Origin: Ooceraea biroi | Lineage: Eukaryota > Arthropoda > Insecta > Hymenoptera > Formicidae | Direction of reading: 5' to 3' | Assembly: GCF_003672135.1 (NCBI RefSeq) | Contig: NC_039518.1 | Coordinates: 1,550,001 to 1,614,000, forward strand | DNA length: 64,000 nt | The notes under the pieces: model-generated | What the model was told of the DNA's origin: nothing | Database searches by the model: none | The model's input: the letters and a program-made list of their open reading frames with translations, nothing else | Position numbers and translations under genes: made by a program | Part shown: in pieces, positions 50,511 to 62,446 of the stretch | Position numbering within the stretch: position 1 is the stretch's first letter | Layout: every line of letters starts with the position of its first letter

Positions 50511-52800
50511 GGGGGGAGCCTGCTTTAGAACGCTGAAAATAAGGTATAATTTTACGAATGTTTTTGGAGAAACTATACAGCGGATCATTATAAAACTTTG
50601 ATGCATTTATTAGTGCATGTTTAAAGATGAAAAAAATTATTTTTTGAATTTGAATATATCGCCTGTAGAGGTCGTCCTGGAGGCATCTTAGTGCAGCCGG
50701 CATTGCAAATTGGTGAGCATTCTCCTGCCTCCAAATTTCTCCAAACTGAAAAATTGAAATATCTTCTCGTTATTATGAATTCCCATCGTCGATGAACCAA
50801 AGAGAGAAGAAAAAGTTGAAAAGTGCCAAAATGGTGGCGCTTAGAACACAAAAGTACGATTTTAGGCAAAGTTGTTTGAACTTTTCATGCAAAAGTAATG
50901 TTTTATGAATATAAAGGTTCATCGACGATGGAATTCATAAATAACGAGAAAATATTTCAATTTTTCAGTTTGGATGAAATTTGGAGGCAGGAGAATGCTC
51001 ACCAATTTACAATGCATTTATTAGTACATGTTTAAAGATAAAAAAAATTATTTTTTGGTTTGAACATATCGCTTGTAGAGGTCGTCCTGGAGAAATCTTA
51101 GTGCAGCCGCGTCGCCGGCATTGCAAATTGCTGAGCATTCTCCTGCCTCCGAATTTCGTCTAAACTGAAAAATTGAAATATGTTCTCGTTATTTATGAAT
51201 TCCCATCGTCGATAACAAAGAGAGAAGAAAAAAGTGAAAAGTGCCAAAATGGTGGAGCTTTAGAACACAAAAGTACGATTTTTAGCAAAGTGTAACTTTT
51301 TCATGCAAAATAATTGTTTAACTTATGTTTTTATGAAATTAAAGGTTCATCGACGATGGAATTCATAAATAACGAGAAATATTTCAATTTTTCAGTTTGG
51401 ATGAATTGAGCAGGAGAATGCTCACCAATTTACAATGCATTTATTAGTACAATGTTTAAAGATAAAAAAATTATTTTTTGTCTTGAACATATCGCTTTAG
51501 AGGTCGCCTGGAGAAATCTTAGTGCAGCCGCGTCGCCGGCATTGCAAATTGCTGAAGCATTCTCCTGCCTCCGAATTTCGTCTAAACTGAAAAATTGAAA
51601 TATGTTCTCGTTATTTATGAATTCCCATCGTCGATGAACCAAAGAGAGAAGAAAAAAAGTTGAAAAGTGCCAAAATGGTGGAGCTTAGAACACAAAAGTA
51701 CGATTTTAGGCAAAGTTGTTGAACTTTTTCATGCAAAAATAATTGTTTAACTTATGTTTTTATGAATATTAAAGGTTCATCGACGATGGGAATTCATAAA
51801 TAACGAGAAAATATTTCAATTTTTCAGTTTGGATGAATTTGGAGGCAGGAGAATGCTCACCAATTTACAATGCATTTATTAGTACATGTTTAAAGATAAA
51901 AAAAATTATTTTTGGTTTGAAATATCGCTTGTAGAGTCGTCCTGGAGAAATCTTAGTGCACCGCGTCGCCGGCATTGCAAATTGCTGAGCATTCTCCTGC
52001 CTCCGAATTTCGTCTAAACTGAAAAATTGAAATATGTTCTCGTTATTTATGAATTCCCATCGTCGATGAACCAAAGAGAGAAGAAAAAAGTTGAAAAGTG
52101 CCAAAATGGTGGAGCTTAGAACACAAAAGTACGATTTTTAGGCAAAGTTGTTGAACTTTTCATGCAAAAAAAATTGTTTAACTTATGTTTTTATGAATGT
52201 AAAGGTTTCGACGATGGGAATTCATAAATAACGAGAAAATATTTCAATTTTTCGTTTGGATGAAGTTTGGAGGCAGGAGAATGCTCACCAATTTACAATT
52301 CATTTATTAGTACATGTTTAAAGATAAAAAAAATTATTTTTTGTTTGAATTAATCGCTGTAGAGGTCGTCCTGGAGAAATCTTAGTGCAGCGCGCGTCGC
52401 CGCATTGCAAATTGCTGAGCATTCTCCTGCCTCCGAATTTCGTCTAAACTGAAAAATTGAAATGATGTTCTCGTTATTTATGAATTCCCATCGTCGATGA
52501 ACCAAAGAGAGAAGAAAAAAGTTGAAAAGTGCCAAAATGGTGGAGCTTAGAACACAAAAGTACGATTTTTAGGCAAAGTTGTTGAACTTTTTCATGCAAA
52601 ATAATGTTTTTATTGAATATTAAAGGTTCATCGACGATGGGAATTCATAAATAACGAGAAATATTTCAATTTTTCAGTTTGGATGAAATTTGGAGGCAGA
52701 GAATGCTCACCAATTTACAATGGCCGCGGCTGCACTAAGATTTCTCCAGGACGACCTCTACAGGCGATTATATTCAAATCAAAAAATAATTTTTTTTATT
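50511..52800 (+). mobile_element. Palindromic TTAA element expanded into ~5 tandem units
   Basis: Starts as the 34570 element does (TTAA, GGGGGGAGCCTGC) but repeats internally. TGCATTTATTAGT recurs at 50602, 51013, 51436, 51871 and, mutated, 52300, and the last unit ends near 52721. Spacings are 411, 423, 435, 429 and 421 bp. Each unit is itself a palindrome (CATTCTCCTGCCTCC ... GGAGGCAGGAGAATG). The right terminal repeat is absent; sequence passes into A/T-rich homopolymers by 52800. Many one-base deletions separate the units, so some length variation may be sequencing error. Confidence 0.85.
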
Positions 52801-52861
52801 CTTTTAAAAAAACAATTGTATTTTTAAATTTTTTAAAAAAAATTTTATTTCTTCCTTTCCC

Positions 52862-52885
52862 TTTTTTTTTTTTTTTTTTTTTTTT
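52862..52885. repeat. Poly-T tract
   Basis: 24 consecutive T, beside shorter A and T runs at the end of the tandem palindrome array; a likely site of assembly trouble. Confidence 0.95.
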
Positions 52886-52991
52886 CAAATGCTGCACACA
52901 CGAAATCACAATGATGTGAAGGAAGAACTTTCGTGTCCGTGTCATGCGACTCTAATTTTAGGCTCTTTTTATCAGCTCGATTATTTACAGC

Positions 52992-53216
52992 TGCATTTTG
53001 CTAAGCTGGTATAATGAATGGGACAGCCAAGCGCCGTACAATTATGCATGTACCTTCCCACATATACAACGGCATCGTGCAACAAATCGCGGACGTCACG
53101 CATAGCGAACGGATCGGCATAATTTATGAGCTCGAATGCGAACGCATCTCATTCCAATCGCACCTGTTCGATCAGAACGGTCGGCTGATATACGGCTCCG
53201 ACCGGCCTGATTCGAC
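52992..53216 (+). CDS. Possible coding exon, unrecognised
   Basis: An open stretch follows a plausible acceptor (TTATTTACAG) and ends at a GTAAGG donor in phase 2. From ATG 53014 it would encode 67 residues including HVPSHIYNGIVQQIAD, IIYELECERISFQ and FDQNGRLIYGSDRP, of balanced composition. I do not recognise the protein. It lies in the intron that would separate the mannosidase halves, on the same strand as the 3' half. Chance cannot be excluded: the frame is short and only its composition and splice framing support it. Confidence 0.3.
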
Positions 53217-54584
53217 GTAAGGACAATAGACCGATCGCATCATAATGGCGCGGGACTTTGCAATGGAAATTCGCGTCCGCCATGAATCATAAACACGACA
53301 AATTAATTACCCGCCTGTTTGTCTCATTTCGAATCTGAATATCATTGATGCTGTCATGTCTTTCATAATTATTGCTATTCTGATTTCATATGAGATTTCA
53401 ATAAATTCATTTATTTAAGTATGTACAAGTAAAATTATGCTTATATTTTTAAGTATTAACTTTTTGCGGTCCGCAGTTTTCATGCAACGGACCGCGAGCA
53501 GGCTTTAGAAATAGATTAGAAATAAAAAAAAGAATAGACAAAATCAAAGGATAATATTGTATGATTAAAATGTAATGTAGACGCTGCAGCAATTCAAATA
53601 AGTAAGTTTATTTTTCCCAGTAATGCGCATTTTAATAAAAAAAAAGCCATTTATAACACTTGAACCACAAAGTTAGATACTATACATATATATCTGACAG
53701 GTATTTGGATCGTAAAAGAGTAAACTATATATCGTATGTTATAAAAAATATTTCAATATTTATTTCAAACGTTTTCTTTAAATAAATATATTCATTTTCA
53801 AATATACAGGCATGTATCGGAAAACGTTCTCGAGATAAATAATAGGCGACTGTATTTTTACATTCCCTCAGATTACTATTATACATCTTTATTCCATATT
53901 CATCTGCGCTTCGTGAAAGAGTGGTGGTGTTTGATGATGGAATATGGACGGACGCAGGGCGGAAAATGCTCTTCCCGCAATCGCGATTCGCGTTTCCGTC
54001 GATAGTGAAAACAGTACGGTTGTCCGGAACCGTGATGCTTGCGTTGATCGGTCATGAATCGCGGAGATCGATGTATAAACGTGAGCCGCTTCTACTGCCA
54101 ACGTTCATCTGTGTGCGCGCGGGAGAAACGATAATAACCGGAAGCGCGTTGAGACGAGTCCATTACCGCGCGGCTGTCGCACGGAATCCCTGTAGTCTGT
54201 CGGTCGGTCGTGGTGGCGCCAATGCTAGGAAATTAGCTGCAATTAGCGGGACGCACGGCGCCAATGCACACGGGGTGATCCCGTAAATACCACTTGACAG
54301 GAAAATCCGTTAGCCTCCTCGCTTCACAGCAAACCCGCAGAGCGGATGCGCGTTTACTGAATGCAAATTATCGTATCGTTCATAGGAAACTGTCATAGTT
54401 ACGAACAATAGCGCACCACGAATCCTGATTTCCCTCGATTTCTCTTCTCCTTTTTCTTCTGCCTCGCAAATGATTTGCGATCTTATTGTTGATCCGGAAT
54501 ATTTGGGTTTGCCGCTTTTTCTGTGCACTTCGTTTTTCCTCATTCTCTCCTATCATCTGTTTGCAAAAGTGTTTGTGCGAAAGA
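53217..54584. other. Non-coding stretch, no gene seen
   Basis: AT-rich to 53880, then GC-richer. The 121-codon open frame at 53921-54286 overlaps an antisense frame and has no motif or splice support. Confidence 0.45.
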
Positions 54585-54586
54585 TA

Positions 54587-57500
54587 TTAGGAGTGTGATT
54601 TAGTTTTGAGGGTTTTGCAACAGATGGCTGTAGTGTCAGTTTGTTCCAATAGCTGTTTCCGATAACTGTTGTTTTTTACGGTGTTGACATTATCCATGAC
54701 ATTTAGTAGCATTATAGCAAGTGGAAACTTATGGTGATTCTGCCCCATCAATTAAGACGTGTGAATACTGGTTTAGACGCTTTAAAAGTGGTGATACTGA
54801 TGTGAAGGACAAAGAACGCTCGGGACAACCAAGAAAGCTTGAAAATGCAGATTTGCAAGCATTATTGGACGAAAATCCAACACGATCCACTTCAGAACTT
54901 GCCAGAGCATTAAACGTTGATCGTACAACAGTTACCAAACATTTACATGAAATGGGAAAAATTCAGAAGGAAGGGAAATGGGTTCGACATGAATTATCGG
55001 AAAGTGCCATTGCGAACCGGTTGAACATTTGCATTTCGTTGATCGCCAGGCAAAAAAAGAAGTCTTTTGTCTCGGATTGTTACCGGGGATGAAAAGTGGA
55101 TCTATTTTGATAATCCGAAACGCAGAAAATCATGGGTGGATCCAGGCGAACCATCAACATCTATTCCGAGACGCAATATTCACGGTTCAAAAGTAATAGT
55201 GTACTATGAGCTGTTAAATCCGCACGAGACTGTCACGGCTGATCGTTATCGACACCAATTGTACAAGTTGAAGCAAGCATTGGACGAAAAACGACCACCA
55301 ATTGCGAGTAAACGACGGAAAGTGATTCTTCTCCGTGACAACGCTCGACCTCACGTTGCGTTATCAATGAAATAAACACTATTAGAGCTTGAATGGCAAG
55401 TCTTCTCCGGACATTGCTCCATGCGATTATTACTTGTTCCGGTCGATGCAACACGCTTTAGAGGATACACACTTTGATAATTTGGAAGAAGTGCGAAAAT
55501 TCGTCGACGAATGGATCAACTAAAAAGAAGAGTGATTTTATCGTGGTGGAATCCATCTCTTGCCAGAGCATTAAATGTTGATCGTACAACAGTTGCCAAA
55601 CATTTACATGAAATGGGAAAAATTCAGAAAGAAGGGAAATGGGTTCGACATGAATTATCGGAAAGTGCCGTTGCGAACCGGTTGAACATTTGCATTTCGT
55701 TGATCGCCAGGCAAAAAAAGAAGTCTTTTATCTCGGATTGTTACTGGGGATGAAAAGTGGATCTATTTTGATAATCCGAAACGCAGAAAATCATGGGTGG
55801 ATCCAGGCGAACCATCAACATCCACTCCGAGACGCAATATTCACGGTTCAAAAGTAATAGTGTACTATGAGCTGTTAAATCCGCACGAGACTGTCACGGC
55901 TGATCGTTATCGACACCAATTGTACAAGTTGAAGCAAGCATTGGACGAAAAACGACCACCAATTGCGAGTAAACGACGGAAAGTGATTCTTCTCCGTGAC
56001 AACGCTCGACCTCACGTTGCGTTATCAATGAAATAAACACTATTAGAGCTTGAATGGCAAGTCTTCTCCGGACATTGCTCCATGCGATTATTATTTGTTC
56101 CGGTCGATGCAACACGCTTAGAGGATACACACTTTGATAATTTGGAAGAAGTGCGAAAATTCGTCGACGAATGGATCAACTAAAAAGAAGAGTGATTTTA
56201 TCGTGGTGGAATCCATCTCTTGCCAGAGCATTAAATGTTGATCGTACAACAGTTGCCAAACATTTACATGAAATGGGAAAAATTCAGAAAGAAGGGAAAT
56301 GGGTTCGACATGAATTATCGGAAAGTGCCGTTGCGAACCGGTTGAACATTTGCATTTCGTTGATCGCCAGGCAAAAAAAGAAGTCTTTTATCTCGGATTG
56401 TTACTGGGGATGAAAAGTGGATCTATTTTGATAATCCGAAACGCGGAAAATCATGGGTGGATCCAGGCGAACCATCAACATCCACTCCGAGACGCAATAT
56501 TCACGGTTCAAAAGTAATAGTGTACTATGAGCTGTTAAATCCGCACGAGACTGTCACGGCTGATCGTTATCGACACCAATTGTACAAGTTGTAGCAAGCA
56601 TTGGACGAAAACCGACCACCAATTGCGAGTAAACGACGGAAAGTGATTCTTCTTCGTGACAACGCTCGACCTCACGTTGCGTTATCAGTGAAAGAAACAC
56701 TATTAGAGCTTGAATGGCAAGTCTTCTCCGGACATTGCTCCATGCGATTATTATTTGTTCCGGTCGATGCAACACGCTTGAGAGGATACACACTTTCATA
56801 ATTTGGGAGAAGTGCGAAAATTCGTCGACGAATGGATCAACTGAAAAGAAGAGTCATTTTATCGTGGTGGAATCCATCTCTTGCCAGAGCATTAAATGTT
56901 GATCGTACAACAGTTGCCAAACATTTACATGAAATGGGAAAAATTCAAAAAGAAGAGAAATGGGTTCGACATCAATTATCGGAAAGTGCCATTACGAACC
57001 GGTTGAACATTTGCATTTCGTTGATCGCCAGGCAAAAAAAGAAGTCTTTTGTCTCGGATTGTTACTGGGGATGAAAAGTGGATCTATTTTGATAATCCGA
57101 AACGCAGAAAATCATGGGTGGATCCAGGCGAACCATCAACATCCACTCCGAGACGCAATATTCACGGTTCAAAAGTAATAGTGTACTATGAGCTGTTAAA
57201 TCCGCACGAGACTGTCACGGCTGATCGTTATCGACACCAATTGTACAAGTTGAAGCAAGCATTGGACCAAAACCGACCACCAATTGCGAGTAAACGACGG
57301 AAAGTGATTCTTCTTCGTGACAACGCTCGACCTCACGTTGCGTTATCAGTGAAACAAACACTATTAGAGCTTGAATGGCAAGTCTTCTCCGGACATTGCT
57401 CCATGCGATTATTATTTGTTCCGGTCGATGCAACACGCTTTAGAGGATACGCACTTTGATAATTTGGAAGAAGTGCGAAAATTCGTCGACGAATGGATCA

Positions 57501-57671
57501 ACTGAAAAGAAGAGTGATTTTATCGTGGTGGAATCCATCTCTTGCCAGAAAGATGGGAAAAAGTTATAGAAAACGAAGGAAAATATTTTGATTAAGGTAT
57601 TCATTCATCATCATATTTAAATACATGCGTTTTTGAGCAAAAAAACCCTCAAAACTAAATCACACCCCTAA
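54587..57671 (+). mobile_element. Mos1-like mariner with four internal tandem units (array E)
   Basis: Intact ends (TTAGGAGTGTG, CACCCCTAA) with TA on both sides. Units start at 54898, 55559, 56219 and 56880 and end at 57541 (661, 660, 661, 661 bp). All four carry the AG-less form of the KKKS codons, which shifts the frame before TGDEKW. The 5' part has an extra deletion at about 54720 that removes the start codon and the first HTH codons (joining ATTATAGCAA to GTGGAAACTTATGG). The third-Asp and WWD segments are absent. The sequence looks well polished, so the repeat structure here is credible. Confidence 0.9.
54898..57540 (+). repeat. Tandem array of four ~661-bp mariner-internal units
   Basis: Successive CTTGCCAGA junctions at 54898, 55559, 56219, 56880 and 57541. 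Units 2 and 3 share private bases (ACAGTTGCCAAAC, GCCGTTGCGAACC), showing recent duplication within this array. Confidence 0.9.
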
Positions 57672-57673
57672 TA

Positions 57674-59593
57674 ATAATCTTCGTAATATCGCCGCTTATT
57701 TTATAAAACTCCGCACTGTTGCTTTACATCGTTGCTTACTTTGCATGCACCAGGTTCAAATTCCCTATTAACAAAATTGTTTTCTCAGGTAAATGTATTC
57801 AAATGTAGGCAAACGCTTGAAACAACAGTTCGGGAGTACATTTGTCTACCTGTCTGTTCTGAAACGAGAGAAATCATCTCTAGTCCCTTCCGGGCTAGGA
57901 AGTAATCCCTCGGATATCTCTCTCGGATCTTCCAGAATGGCAACGAATGAGAGACGCAATCTTTCAGGAGGGGATTTGCAATCTCGCGGTAATTCCGTTA
58001 ATGCACACATGTCGTTCAGCTCTAACGAGTTATAATGAGTTGAGCACAGCTGCTGAGCACAGTTTAATGATTTATTCCGTTTATAGGTATCTCTTCTGCT
58101 CCCTCTTTCTCACATCGGCTAGCGACTTCCCTTAACCATCCATTTCAACCCTTTTTCTCCCTCTCCCTCTATGTTTCTACAATATGTTTCTATGTTCCTC
58201 TCTTGATTTCTATCTCCCTCTCTTCCCCTTTTCTCTCTACCACCATCTACGACCTTCCGCAATAATGCTCTATCGGCGGGACAGCACGACGAACGTGCAA
58301 TTTGCGGCCAAGCTCCGGCTTTCTCGAATAATTGATGCAATTTCCGGGTTGCGAGCGAGCTGCGAATGACCCTGAGAATCCGGATTTTAGGTGAATTCAC
58401 AAAATACTCGCGTCACAACAATATTAATTTCCGTGTGCTTTTCAAGTAATGTTACATCGAAAATCGTAAATTTTTCATACATGATTCGTATCACAACATA
58501 TTATAACAGTGAAGAAGAGTTTGCATAAGCGACCTATACATAAATCGATGTAACGTTATTTGTAACGTCGATCGTATGTCATTTGCCGGCCTCACAAATA
58601 TTGTTCATCGCACCTACTCGACACATCCATAATAATCATTGATGAGATTATGCTAAAAGCATGGAAGCGAACGATAATGTAACGGTGATAGCACTACACA
58701 ATACCCGAGCACCGCGTTGTCGCCGCAATCAGACAGAAAGTTGGACACATCTATCGCCTAACTGCTGCCGACTCTGGACTAATTCTATTAGTTGTCCCTG
58801 GTGAGCTTTCTATGACACCGCAAACCCTCTTCGCTTCGCATTTCTGTACGATTAATTTCGCAGCTTCTTTAAAAAACTCTTTAAAAGATTTTACATTGAT
58901 TTCATATCGAAAACATTTCGAATTTCTCATTAGTGACCAAGCAATATATAATATTTCGTTAATATATAGGATTGATTGACTTGTGTTTTTAATTTACTCG
59001 ATAAATTGATACATGCATAGGTAATTAGTAAATCTCTCGGTGCTTGCGGCGCACGTTCATTATGGCTAGAAGAATTGGCGCATTTAAATGGCAAAAACAG
59101 CGGATTAATTCGCATTATGAATATTTGATCGCACCGTGACTGGCTGAACTTTAAAAGGCTTCCGCGAATGCAAATTAATGCACGCACGTAAAAAAGACCG
59201 ACAGGCGGGCCAGTGAATGCGGCTTTTGCGATATGCGCGACCCATAATTAAGTTGTAGATTAGTTTTAGCGGATTAAACGGGAATAAACTATAATCCAAA
59301 CTTGTACGCGAATTGTATTGCACCTGTCCCGTTAGTGAAATTGACTTTGAGTAGAACGACGAATGAAAATCCAGAGTGGCCCTCCAACAAGTTTCTAAAT
59401 GGTTCTGAAAAAATACCTCAGACTTTATGACGTTCTCATAAATACAGATATTATTTTATTAAACTAAATTACATAAAATAAAGAGACTTTTATGCAAGCA
59501 AGATCCATGAAAAACGCCACAATTTTATGATGCTCTCTGAAAAATTACTCAATATTGAACCAGTAAAAACCGTTGTCTTTTCTCAAACTTCAG
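57674..59593. other. Intron or intergenic DNA before the mannosidase 3' exons
   Basis: No GH38 exon encoding HSHTDPGW or GGWVMTDEA is seen on the plus strand here, although these should precede the exon at 59594. A CT-rich stretch lies at about 58150-58240. The acceptor at 59593 (CAAACTTCAG) ends the region. Confidence 0.55.
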
Positions 59594-62446
59594 GTCACCA
59601 ATGGCTGAAGACGAACCTCGACGTAATTCCCGAATCGGGCTGGTCCGTCGATCCATTTGGCCATGGCGGCACCATACCCTACTTCCTGAAAGCGTCAGGT
59701 GCTTCCGGCACAGTGATCCAAAGGATACACTACGCGTGGAAGCAATGGTTTGCCAGAAAACAATATGGAGATTTTATCTGGCGGCAACCATGGGATCGCA
59801 CCGGTGCCGCCGATATGCTTACCCACAATCAGCCCTTCGACATCTACAACATCAAGCACTCGTGCGGCCCGCACCCCCATGTCTGTTTAAACTTCGACTT
59901 CCGCAAGATACGCGGCGAGTACACCGAGTACTCGGTACGTGCTGTCGAGATTACGCCCAACAATGTCAAGCAGATGGCCGAGCTTTTGCTGGAGCAATAT
60001 GCGAGAACCGGCTCGTTATTCAGCCACAACGTCGTGCTGATGCCTCTTGGCGATGACTTTAGGTTTGCATAATGCTGCTTGAACAAACCAAAAATGATAT
60101 TTTCTTCACGGTATTTTTCATATTCTTACATTTACTCTTTCTTTTCAGTCTTTGCTTCATTTTGTATTTGCTGTATTCTTATTGCAGTACATTCTTGTTG
60201 CACATTTATTTTTTCGATACATTAAATTTTTTAAGGCATTAATATTGTGATTACAATGGACACAAATGTTACAAGAATGTTTATTCTATACATTTAGATA
60301 CGATCACGCAATTGAATGGGATCAACAGTACACCAACTACAAAATCCTGATGGACTACATAAATAGTCGCAAGGATGAGTATAACGCTGAGGTGGTGTTT
60401 GGCACGCCAAAGGACTACTTTCGCGAGATACAGAAACGCGTAGACAAGTTTCCGTCGTTGATGGGAGACTTCTTTGTGTACTCGGACATCTTCAGCGAAG
60501 GCAGGCCGGCCTATTGGAGCGGCTATTTCACCACCAGGCCGTACATGAAGATCCTGGATCGCGAGTTGGAGGCAAATCTTAGATCTGCCGAGATCCTGTA
60601 CACGATTGCATTAAATCTTGCCAAGCAGTCCAGCAAGGACATAAAGCTCTACGAGACGTACTTTGAGAAGCTGGTGAAGGCGCGACGTAACTTGGGCCTG
60701 TTCCAACATCACGACGCGATTACTGGCACATCCAAATCCTTTGTCATGAAGGACTACGCGCTGAAGCTGTTCGAGTCGATTTCCGACACGACGAGTTTGC
60801 AGAGCTTCGCCATACAGTCGCTAGCGGCCGTCACCAGTGGCAAGTCAAACTCCGTTTACGTATTGGCTGAGTCAGATAGGGACAGCTACGAGAAACTGCC
60901 TAAAAAGATACCAATCAGTGTGAATAACCACGAGACCAGGAAGATCGTTCTCTTCAATCCGCTGGCGCAACCCAGACAGGAGGTGATCAGCCTGAAAGTC
61001 ACGTCGTACAAGATCAAGGTATTGGATCCACAACGGAACCCGATCGCCTACCAAATCGCGCCAGTAATGAACGCCACGAGCATTACGCATGACGTGTACG
61101 TGGTGCTATTCGTGGCCGAGCTGAAGCCGCTGTCGATCGCTACGTACCACCTACAGCAAGTCGACAAAGTGCCGGCGGAAGCGATCTCGACGGTTTACTG
61201 CAGCCGCTGCGGCAAGGACAGCGTTTTCCCCATCAAGCCGATGCAAGTGGGCGACGTACAACTGGAGAATCAACGGATGAAACTGCTGTTCGATGGCCAG
61301 ACCGGCTTCCTCAAGAAGGTCACGAAGAAATCCACCGGCAAGATCATGCAGTGCGCCGTGCAGTTCGCCGCTTACCCGTCCGCGCAATTCCACAGCGGTG
61401 CGTATCTCTTCATGCCCGATCCGAATCTACGTGACACGGACAAGGACGTCCTCGAGGCGTACACGCCGCACCAGAAGATCTACATAGTCAGCGGCAGCCT
61501 GAGCTCCCGCCTCACCGTCGAGTACGGCCGGTTGCTAACGCATCACGTGGCGATCTATCACCGCGACGGCGGTCTCGGCGAGGCCATCTATCTGCGCAAC
61601 ATCGTCGACTTCGAAACACCGCCGAAGAATCGCGAGACGGAGATGTTCATGCGATTGCAGACCGACATTTCGAATGGGGACCCACCCGAATTCTACACCG
61701 ACTTGAACGGTCACCAGATGATCAAGCGCACCAAGATTGAGCGGATCGGCATCGAGGGCAACTACTTCCCCATCACGACGATGGCCTACATCGAGGATGC
61801 GAATCAACGGCTAACACTGCTGGTGAACCACTGCCAGGGAGCGGCCAGCTACCAGCCCGGCTGGCTAGAAGTGATGTTGGACCGCAGGACCCTGTACGAC
61901 GACTCGCGCGGCATGGGCGAGGGTCTGCTGGACAATCGACGCACCGTCATCAAGCACTGGCTGTTGCTCGAAGATGTCGCTGGTGGCATCCGCGATACCT
62001 ATTCCAGGCCGTCGCTGTTTGCCAATCAGCTGAGCAATGCCCTCAACTATCCGGTGAACATCTTCGTGGTGGACGGCAGCGAGCAGGAGATCACGATGGC
62101 ATCGGAAGTGCGACTGCTGAGCCAGAGCTTCCCCTGCGATCTGCACTTGCTCAACCTACGCACCAATCACGATCAGAAGCTGCCACACTTCCCGGTAAGC
62201 AGTGCGCTGATGGTCCTCCATCGGCAAGGATACAGCTGCACCGTGGGCGTCGACGTAACGCTCAAGCACTGCCCACTCACCGATAAAATCGCGCAAGGTA
62301 CTGCGTTTTATAAACTCGACAATGTCAACGTCACGCGGACGTCACTGACCGGCACGCGGCCAGGCCTACGCCTCAAGGACGGCCTGCAGGAAATTGGCCT
62401 GCAGCCAATGCAGGTTGAAACGTACAATCTGAACTTTGCGCAATGA
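59594..62446 (+). CDS. alpha-Man-IIb: Golgi alpha-mannosidase II (GH38), downstream exons
   Basis: Exon 59594-60062 completes a Gly codon begun elsewhere and reads HQWLKTNLDVIP, WSVDPFGHGGTIPYF (catalytic nucleophile Asp, also a zinc ligand), RIHYAWKQWFARKQ, CGPHPHVC and LGDDF. After a 235-bp intron (unusual donor GTTTGC, acceptor ACATTTAG) exon 60298-62446 carries YDHAIEWDQQY, DFFVYSDIFSEGRPAYWSGY, LGLFQHHDAITGTSK (zinc-binding His and the acid/base region), the beta-sandwich domains (SGAYLFMPDP, FYTDLNGHQM, LEVMLDRRTLYDDSRGMGEG) and a TGA at 62444. Joined to the minus-strand exons the total is 3018 bases, exactly in frame, 1005 residues, close to the family's ~1100-1150 minus the anchor and stem. 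YSDIFSEG favours the insect IIb type. Role: trimming mannose during N-glycan maturation in the Golgi lumen. Confidence 0.95.

Noticed and set aside
53921..54286. 121-codon open frame on the plus strand
   Set aside because: No splice support, no motif, and an antisense open frame overlaps it.
57793..58035. 80-codon open frame following a CAG
   Set aside because: Considered as an upstream mannosidase exon, but the residues do not match any GH38 segment.
16530..62446. Two separate paralogous mannosidase genes, each incomplete
   Set aside because: The two sets of exons do not overlap in the protein, join at the same codon in the same phase, and neither shows its missing part nearby.
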